In this document: positions 6,291 to 10,948 of the stretch, piece after piece
Layout: every line of letters starts with the position of its first letter
Numbering within the stretch: the first letter of the stretch is position 1
From: Rhodospirillales bacterium
Lineage (GTDB): Bacteria > Pseudomonadota > Alphaproteobacteria > Rhodospirillales_A > Casp-alpha2
Assembly (NCBI GenBank): GCA_016763915.1
Contig: JAESSX010000149.1
Coordinates: forward strand, 1-10,948
Length of the DNA stretch: 10,948 nt
Direction of reading: 5' to 3'
Made by a program: the position numbers and the translations under genes
The notes under the pieces: generated by a model
What the model saw: only the letters and a program-made list of their open reading frames with translations
What the model was told of the DNA's origin: nothing
The model's database searches: none

Positions 6291-6328
6291 CAACAGGTAA
6301 ATTTGGAAAATATTTCAACCTGTTGAAA
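6291..6328. repeat. overlapping dyads upstream of the secreted-protein gene
   Basis: TTTCAACCTGTTGAAA (6313-6328) has perfect 7-bp arms around CT. Its centre is shared with a second repeat: CAACAGGT (6291-6298) is the exact reverse complement of ACCTGTTG (6318-6325), 19 bases apart. The two arrangements use the same bases and so are mutually exclusive as RNA folds. The cluster sits about 90 to 130 bases before ATG 6419, where an operator would be expected. The regulator is unknown. Confidence 0.4.
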
Positions 6329-6418
6329 CTATAGGTTTAAAAAATAATTTCTTTGATCCTGTCGGTAACCGTGCAACCTTTTGCCGAGGCATTTTCCGGC
6401 ACTAGGGAGGTTTTTAAG

Positions 6419-6808
6419 ATGACCCGTAGCGCAAAGTTCCCGGTCCTGACGGGGCTGGCGGTAGTTGCAGGCCTGGCCTGGAGCGCCGAGGCCGTTGCCG
6501 GCAAGGCCTCGGTCGTCGACGCCATGGCCACCGACAACGGCAACGACAGCTATTCCTTTACGGCCTCCGTCGCCCACGCCGATACGGGCTGGAAGCATTA
6601 TGCCGACAAGTTTGAAATCCTGGCCCCCGGCGGCAAGGTGCTGGGCACCCGGGTGCTGTACCATCCCCATGTCGATGAGCAGCCCTTCACCCGCGGTCTT
6701 GGCGGCGTGACCATTCCGCCCGGCCTCACCCATGTCATCGTCCGCGCCTGGGACAACGTGCACAAGGCCGGTGAGGAGACCTTCTCCGTCAAGCTGCCGG
6801 GGCGTTAA
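6419..6808 (+). CDS. secreted (periplasmic) protein of unknown function
   Basis: The product has 129 residues. A Sec signal peptide is clear: basic start MTRSAKF, hydrophobic core PVLTGLAVVAGLAW, then SAEAVAG, with cleavage probably around residues 24-28. The mature part, about 100 residues, looks like an all-beta, immunoglobulin-like sandwich: SYSFTASVAH, KFEILAPGGKVLGTRVL, THVIVRAWD and TFSVKL. It has a striking central motif YHPHVDEQPFTRGLGG (79-94) and several other histidines (in GWKHYAD, LTHV and NVHKAG), which could bind a metal, though that is inference. I recall similar short secreted proteins in alphaproteobacteria but can give no function. ATG 6419 follows GGGAGG by eight bases; the longer in-frame ATG at 6353 would spoil the signal peptide. 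It converges on glnA. Confidence 0.88.
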   Translation: MTRSAKFPVLTGLAVVAGLAWSAEAVAGKASVVDAMATDNGNDSYSFTASVAHADTGWKHYADKFEILAPGGKVLGTRVLYHPHVDEQPFTRGLGGVTIPPGLTHVIVRAWDNVHKAGEETFSVKLPGR

Positions 6809-6818
6809 GTCCGGGATG

Positions 6819-6854
6819 AAAAAAAGGGCCGCGCTCCCGGGGGAGGCGGCCCTT
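6819..6854 (-). terminator. Rho-independent terminator of glnA
   Basis: AAGGGCCGC (6824-6832) pairs perfectly with GCGGCCCTT (6846-6854), and the inner CTCCC and GGGAG can extend the stem. On the minus strand the hairpin is followed by a run of seven T residues (complement of 6819-6825), 25 bases after the glnA stop. On the plus strand there is no T tract, so it mainly ends the glnBA transcript, though the stem may also stop the convergent gene. Confidence 0.85.
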
Positions 6855-6879
6855 GATCTCGGCTTGGTAGCGTCGCCGG

Positions 6880-8307
6880 TCAGGACGAATAGTACATCTT
6901 GAACTCGACCGGGTGCGGCGTGTGCTCCAAGTTGTAGACTTCTTCCCACTTGAGTTCCATGTAGGCGTCGATCTGGTCGTCGGTGAAGACGTCGCCTTTT
7001 TTGAGGTAGTCGCGGTCGGCGTCCAAGGCATCGAGGGCCTCGCGCAAGGACCCGGCGACGGTCGGCACTTCGGAAAGTTCCTCAGGCGGCAGGTCGTAGA
7101 GATCCTTGTCCATGGCTTCGCCGGGATCGATCTTGTTCTGAATGCCGTCGAGGCCCGCCATCATCATCGCCGTGAACGCCAGGTAGGGGTTGGCGGTGGC
7201 GTCGGGGAAGCGGACTTCGACCCGCTTGCCGGCGGCCCCGACCGCAAACGGAATACGGCAGCCGGCCGAGCGGTTGCGGGCCGAATAGGCCAGCAGCACC
7301 GGCGCCTCGAAACCCGGGATCAGCCGCTTGTAACTGTTGGTGCTCGGGTTGGTGAAGACGTTGAACGCCTTGGCGTGCTTCATGATGCCGCCGATGTAAT
7401 GCAGCGCCGAATCCGACAGGTCGGCATAGCCGGACCCGGCGAAGGTCGGCTTGCCGTCTTTCCAGATGGACTGATGGACGTGCATGCCCGACCCGTTGTC
7501 GCCGGCCACCGGTTTGGGCATGAAGGTCGCCGTCTTGCCGTAGGTGTGGGCCACCATTTGAGTCACGTATTTGTAGATCTGGACGTTGTCGGCGGAACGC
7601 ACCAGCGGCGCAAAGGTCAACCCCAGTTCGGCCTGGCTGGGCGCCACTTCGTGGTGGTGCTTGTCCATGTTGAGGCCCATTTCCTTCATCACCGTAACCA
7701 TTTCGGCGCGCAGGTCATTGGCCGAATCGACCGGCGGCACCGGGAAATACCCGCCCTTGGCCGGCGGGCGGTGGCCGATGTTGCCTTGGCCTTCAGGCAT
7801 GATCCGGCCCGACTCGTAGGGTCCCTCGTCGGATGAGAACTCGTAGAAGCAGGAATTCATCTGCACGTCAAAGCGGACGTCGTCGAAGATGAAGAATTCC
7901 GGCTCAGGTCCGAAGTAGGCGGTATCGCCGGTGCCGGTGGAGCCCAGATAGGCTTCGCCCTTCTTGGCCACGGAGCGCGGGTCCCGGCCATAGGGCTGGC
8001 CGGTGGTCGGTTCCGTGATGTCGCAGAACAAAATCATCGCCGGCTGCGCCGCGAACGGGTCCATAACCGCGGTGGTCGGGTCGGGGACCAGCGACATGTC
8101 GGATTCGTTGATCGCCTTCCAGCCGGCGATGGACGATCCGTCGAACATGATGCCATCGGTGAACGAATCCTCATCGATGAATTCGGACGTCATGGTCAGG
8201 TGTTGCCACTTGCCGCGCGGGTCGGTGAAGCGTAGATCGACGAAATTGATCTCTTCGTCCTTTAAAATCTTGAGGACATCCTCTGGTTTCTTACAATTTA
8301 GTGACAT
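6880..8307 (-). CDS. glnA: glutamine synthetase, type I
   Basis: GlnA makes glutamine from glutamate, ammonia and ATP, the entry point of the GS-GOGAT pathway, as a cytoplasmic dodecamer. The 475-residue product is the usual GSI length. Active-site signatures are intact: FDGSSIAGW with D56, GPEPEFF with the metal ligands E135 and E137, [10 protein letters not shown] with H276, PGFEAP with E334, NRSAGCR with R346 and the R366 region (VEVRFPD). [10 protein letters not shown] carries Y404, the tyrosine that GlnE adenylylates in GSI-beta enzymes, so post-translational control is expected. The start ATG 8307 follows GAGGAG at a rather long spacing of 11. It lies 69 bases downstream of glnB on the same strand, the classic alphaproteobacterial glnBA operon, and ends in a strong terminator. 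Confidence 0.98.
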   Translation of the reverse strand: MSLNCKKPEDVLKILKDEEINFVDLRFTDPRGKWQHLTMTSEFIDEDSFTDGIMFDGSSIAGWKAINESDMSLVPDPTTAVMDPFAAQPAMILFCDITEPTTGQPYGRDPRSVAKKGEAYLGSTGTGDTAYFGPEPEFFIFDDVRFDVQMNSCFYEFSSDEGPYESGRIMPEGQGNIGHRPPAKGGYFPVPPVDSANDLRAEMVTVMKEMGLNMDKHHHEVAPSQAELGLTFAPLVRSADNVQIYKYVTQMVAHTYGKTATFMPKPVAGDNGSGMHVHQSIWKDGKPTFAGSGYADLSDSALHYIGGIMKHAKAFNVFTNPSTNSYKRLIPGFEAPVLLAYSARNRSAGCRIPFAVGAAGKRVEVRFPDATANPYLAFTAMMMAGLDGIQNKIDPGEAMDKDLYDLPPEELSEVPTVAGSLREALDALDADRDYLKKGDVFTDDQIDAYMELKWEEVYNLEHTPHPVEFKMYYSS

Positions 8308-8376
8308 GACGGTGTGGGCTCCTCTTCATTGAAATCCCGTTAAATGAATGGTTTCGATGTGATGGTGGGGGGAAGG

Positions 8377-8784
<408 letters not shown>

Positions 8785-8879
8785 CCCAAAAGCCACCGGG
8801 GTAGGGGATGAATTAATAATTATTTCAATGGATTACAGCTATAGCGACGACACCGTGCGGATAGCTCCCCCACTCTCGA

Positions 8880-8896
8880 TGCTTAAAAATTAAGCA
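8880..8896. promoter_or_regulatory. 17-bp dyad, candidate NtrC-type enhancer site for glnBA
   Basis: TGCTTAAAAATTAAGCA has perfect 7-bp arms. It has the same length as NtrC sites and shares their TGC...GCA ends, and it is centred about 130 bases upstream of the predicted start, where such enhancers sit. The inner bases (TTAA) differ from the usual ACC/GGT, so another dimeric regulator is possible. A second 6-bp repeat, AGCTAT (8837-8842) and ATAGCT (8861-8866), lies between it and the promoter. I see no other clear signal in the 8716-8955 gap and no terminator after the aminotransferase gene. Confidence 0.4.
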
Positions 8897-8955
8897 GTTG
8901 CCTAGCATTTGCGCTGTTTATAAATCGGCGGGATCATACCATGAAAAGGCGCTTG

Positions 8956-10119
8956 TTAAAGGCATTCCCGGATTCGGCTAAGGGCGTTTTGAATATTGTC
9001 GATCGAATTGGCGTAGGAAAAGCGCAAATAACCTTCGCCCTTTTGCCCGAAGCTGGTGCCGGACAAGGTGGCGACCCCGGCCTCGCCCAGGAATTTGTCC
9101 TGGATTTCCGTCGAGCCCAGTCCCGTTCCGGTGATGTTGGCGAAGGCGTAAAAGGCGCCCGCCGATCCGGCGCAGGTAATGCCGGCAATGCGGTTCAGTT
9201 CGTCGACCATGAAAACGCGGCGCTTGTCGAAGTTGGCAATCATGGCGTCCACGGACGCCTGAGGGCCTTCCAGGGCGGCGATGCCGGCGAACTGGGCCGG
9301 TGCGCTGACGCAGGAATGGCAGTTGATGCCGAGGCGCGTGGCCCCGTCGATCAGGCCGGCGGGCCAGACCCCGTAGCCCAGCCGCCATCCGGTCATGGCA
9401 TAGGTTTTCGACCAGCCGTCGAGAAGGATGACCCGGTCGCGAATGGACTCGAACTCCAGAAGACTGACGTGTTCGCGCCCGTCGTAGAGGATGCGCGAAT
9501 AAATTTCGTCGGACAGGATGTAGATGTTGGGGTGGGCTTCGAGGCCTTCCACCAGGCGCTCGATCTCGGACCTGGGGACGACGCCGCTGGTCGGGTTGGC
9601 GGGGCTGTTGAGGATGATCAGGCGGGTCCTGGGCGTGATCAGGCCGAGCACTTCTTCGGCCGAGAAGGAAAAACCCGTTTCCTCGTGCAGCGGCATGGCG
9701 ACGGCCTTGGCGCCGGAAAAATTGATTACCGATTGGTAGATTGGAAATCCGGGGTTGGGATAGATGATCTCGGCCCCGGCTTCGCCGAACATCAGGATGG
9801 CGAAAAACATCGTCACCTTGCCGCCGGGAACGATCAGGACGTGCCCGGGATCGACCTCGACGCCCCGGCGTTTGGCGATATCCGCGGCGACGGCGTGGCG
9901 CAATTCGGACAGCCCCAGGGCCGGGGTATAGCCGTGATGCCCGTCGCGCAACGCCTTGACGGCGGCTTCGACGATGTGATCCGCGGTCTTGACGTCGGGT
10001 TGGCCGATGCCGAGGTTGATGATGTCGCGGCCCTGGTCTTCAAGCGCCTTGGCGTGGGCCAGCACTTCGAAGGCCGACTCCGTTCCCAGCCGCGCCATGG
10101 CGGCTGCCATTTCTGTCAT
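8956..10119 (-). CDS. PLP-dependent class I/II aminotransferase
   Basis: This 387-residue cytoplasmic enzyme is a fold-type I aminotransferase. The order of motifs is standard: INLGIGQPD (34-42), HHGYTPALGL (61-70), NSPANPTSG (171-179) with N175, SDEIYS (203-208) with the cofactor-binding D204 and Y207, the Schiff-base lysine K238 in DGWSKTYAMTGWRLGY, and LRFSYA with R366 for the substrate carboxylate. It is closest in style to aspartate/alanine-type enzymes of the AspC-related family, but the amino donor cannot be fixed from sequence. The start ATG 10119 has no clear Shine-Dalgarno sequence; Met4 and Met8 are possible alternatives. It follows eipA by 36 bases on the same strand, so the two are probably cotranscribed and perhaps translated from the same message. 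Confidence 0.93.
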   Translation of the reverse strand: MTEMAAAMARLGTESAFEVLAHAKALEDQGRDIINLGIGQPDVKTADHIVEAAVKALRDGHHGYTPALGLSELRHAVAADIAKRRGVEVDPGHVLIVPGGKVTMFFAILMFGEAGAEIIYPNPGFPIYQSVINFSGAKAVAMPLHEETGFSFSAEEVLGLITPRTRLIILNSPANPTSGVVPRSEIERLVEGLEAHPNIYILSDEIYSRILYDGREHVSLLEFESIRDRVILLDGWSKTYAMTGWRLGYGVWPAGLIDGATRLGINCHSCVSAPAQFAGIAALEGPQASVDAMIANFDKRRVFMVDELNRIAGITCAGSAGAFYAFANITGTGLGSTEIQDKFLGEAGVATLSGTSFGQKGEGYLRFSYANSIDNIQNALSRIRECL

Positions 10120-10155
10120 GCGTGTAATACCGTCTTGTTGGTTTTATGTGTCGTA

Positions 10156-10737
10156 TCAGAGAGGGAACCAGGTGGATTCCCGGGTGTAATGCAGGTAGCC
10201 CAGGCTGGCCCCGGCGCGCAGGCCGACGCCGGTGCGGATGGGGGCGACCGTGAGCACGCCGTCGGTTTGATAGTTCACGCCGACCCCGGCGACGAAATAG
10301 AAACTGCCGTCCAGCCCCGGAAAGCGCCGGTAAAGATCGTCCGGCGAGGACATGTTGTAAATCAGCACAAAGGCCTTGGACGCATTGCCGCCGAAATCGA
10401 AACCGACCGATGGCCCCTGCCAGAAAATGGGCTGTTTGCCTTTGCCTTTCTGGTTCAATTCACCGCGGCCGTAGCGAAGGCCGACGATAAAGGCGCCGGA
10501 AATTTCATCGCCGGAAATGTAGCCGTTGGGTTCGCCAAGATCCTGAAAGATTTTTTCGACGACGCTGGCCAGACCCTTGGTGGTGGCGCCGAACAGATTT
10601 TCCGCCGCGACCAGAATTTCATTCTGGGAATAGGTGGTTACCTGCGCCCGCGCGCCGGGGACATGGAGCGAGAAAATTAATAAAAAGGCAGTGGCAACGC
10701 CGGCTAACCGAAAGGAAAAATTTGGAAACTTGGGCAT
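10156..10737 (-). CDS. eipA: DUF1134 envelope integrity protein, EipA-like
   Basis: The 193-residue product has a signal peptide (hydrophobic core LAGVATAFLLIFSL, cleavage likely after ARA at residue 31) and a mature DUF1134 domain. Family hallmarks are GEPNGYISGDEISGAFIVGL (68-87), WQGPSVGFDFGGNASKAFVL, DLYRRFPGLDGSFYFVAGVG and APIRTGVGLRAGASLGYLHY. EipA of Brucella abortus is the studied member, a periplasmic beta-barrel-like protein needed for envelope stress resistance and virulence; a similar envelope role is inferred here. ATG 10737 follows GGAGA at a seven-base spacing. Family proteins are alphaproteobacterial, which supports the taxonomic guess. It stands first in a probable two-gene unit with the aminotransferase, an association with no obvious metabolic logic. 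Confidence 0.92.
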   Translation of the reverse strand: MPKFPNFSFRLAGVATAFLLIFSLHVPGARAQVTTYSQNEILVAAENLFGATTKGLASVVEKIFQDLGEPNGYISGDEISGAFIVGLRYGRGELNQKGKGKQPIFWQGPSVGFDFGGNASKAFVLIYNMSSPDDLYRRFPGLDGSFYFVAGVGVNYQTDGVLTVAPIRTGVGLRAGASLGYLHYTRESTWFPL

Positions 10738-10948
10738 GATCCTATCTCCGATTGGCTAAAGGGTTGAAGGGGACCCGGTATCGACTGATAATCCGACTCT
10801 AAGCCACGTGTGCCGGGCAATGCAATATCGCTGGCGGCAACATCTGGAAAACCCCGGGGGATATCGATCGAACGGGTATGGCGCTTGACCGCTCCGGTGT
10901 GAATGTCTACACAGATGCGCCGCTGGGTCTTTCCGGATTCGGCGTCTC
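10738..10948. other. region upstream of eipA, no supported gene
   Basis: These 211 bases lie before eipA up to the window edge. A possible minus-strand promoter is TTGCAT (10820-10825) and TAGAGT (10796-10801) with an 18-base spacer, weak in both boxes. Frames are open to the edge on both strands: a plus-strand frame from ATG 10878, and a minus-strand frame that enters from the edge and closes inside eipA at 10704. Neither has a recognisable motif, a good ribosome-binding site or a clear bias, so neither is called. Confidence 0.4.

Noticed and set aside
6913..7836. 307-codon open frame on the plus strand opposite glnA
   Set aside because: Antisense shadow of glnA with low-complexity His/Val/Gly/Arg-rich sequence.
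8941..10680. 579-codon open frame on the plus strand across the aminotransferase and eipA genes
   Set aside because: It is antisense to two genes with complete family motifs, has no recognisable domain, and its composition (many Gly, Asp, Gln and Val) is typical of the reverse frame of GC-rich coding DNA.
10704..10946. Minus-strand frame of about 80 codons entering from the right edge and overlapping the start of eipA by about 30 bases
   Set aside because: Its amino-acid sequence looks passable (for example RRICVDIHTGAVKRHTRSID) but shows no known motif, ends inside eipA, and would cover the eipA promoter region; without the flanking DNA it cannot be told from a chance open frame.
10878..10948. 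Plus-strand ATG with 23 open codons to the right edge
   Set aside because: No Shine-Dalgarno sequence, and the frame is also open far upstream of the ATG; too short to judge.

Overview
The window looks like a piece of an alphaproteobacterial chromosome, probably from the Rhodospirillales or a near relative. The clues are a GC-rich coding style, a GTTC-N7-GTTC type LexA box, a DUF2336 protein, a DUF1134/EipA envelope protein, a short-form ArgC, and a ParE with a Lys/Ala/Ser/Pro-rich N-terminal extension. This placement is inference, not a database match. Most of the window is core housekeeping DNA. I see no insertion sequence, phage gene, CRISPR array, tRNA or rRNA.

Left part (1-1964): the 5' end of a DUF2336 gene runs leftwards out of the window. 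A 381-base divergent region separates it from argC (541-1488, arginine biosynthesis). This region holds a terminator-like hairpin with a T7 tract just upstream of argC, preceded by a possible 11-codon leader peptide. argC is tightly followed by a small unrecognised gene (1492-1911). Convergent to that pair is a c-di-GMP phosphodiesterase with an N-terminal cyclic-nucleotide-binding domain (1965-3170), and behind it on the same strand lies parE (3400-5505, topoisomerase IV subunit B).

Middle (5506-6879): a YciA-type acyl-CoA thioesterase gene diverges from parE across a region with a 7-bp inverted repeat. After it comes the most interesting spot. A 27-codon ORF on the minus strand (6128-6211) encodes a single hydrophobic segment, has a good Shine-Dalgarno sequence, and carries an exact alphaproteobacterial LexA box 46 bases upstream. 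Size, topology and regulation resemble SidA, the SOS-induced division inhibitor of Caulobacter. Divergent from it is a secreted protein of unknown function (6419-6808), which converges on glnA across a strong terminator.

Right part (6880-10948): on the minus strand, glnB (PII) and glnA (glutamine synthetase) form a nitrogen-regulated operon behind a clear sigma-54 -24/-12 promoter and a possible upstream enhancer dyad. Upstream on the same strand, eipA (DUF1134) and a class I/II aminotransferase gene are 36 bases apart and probably cotranscribed. The last 211 bases hold the eipA promoter region and no gene I can defend.
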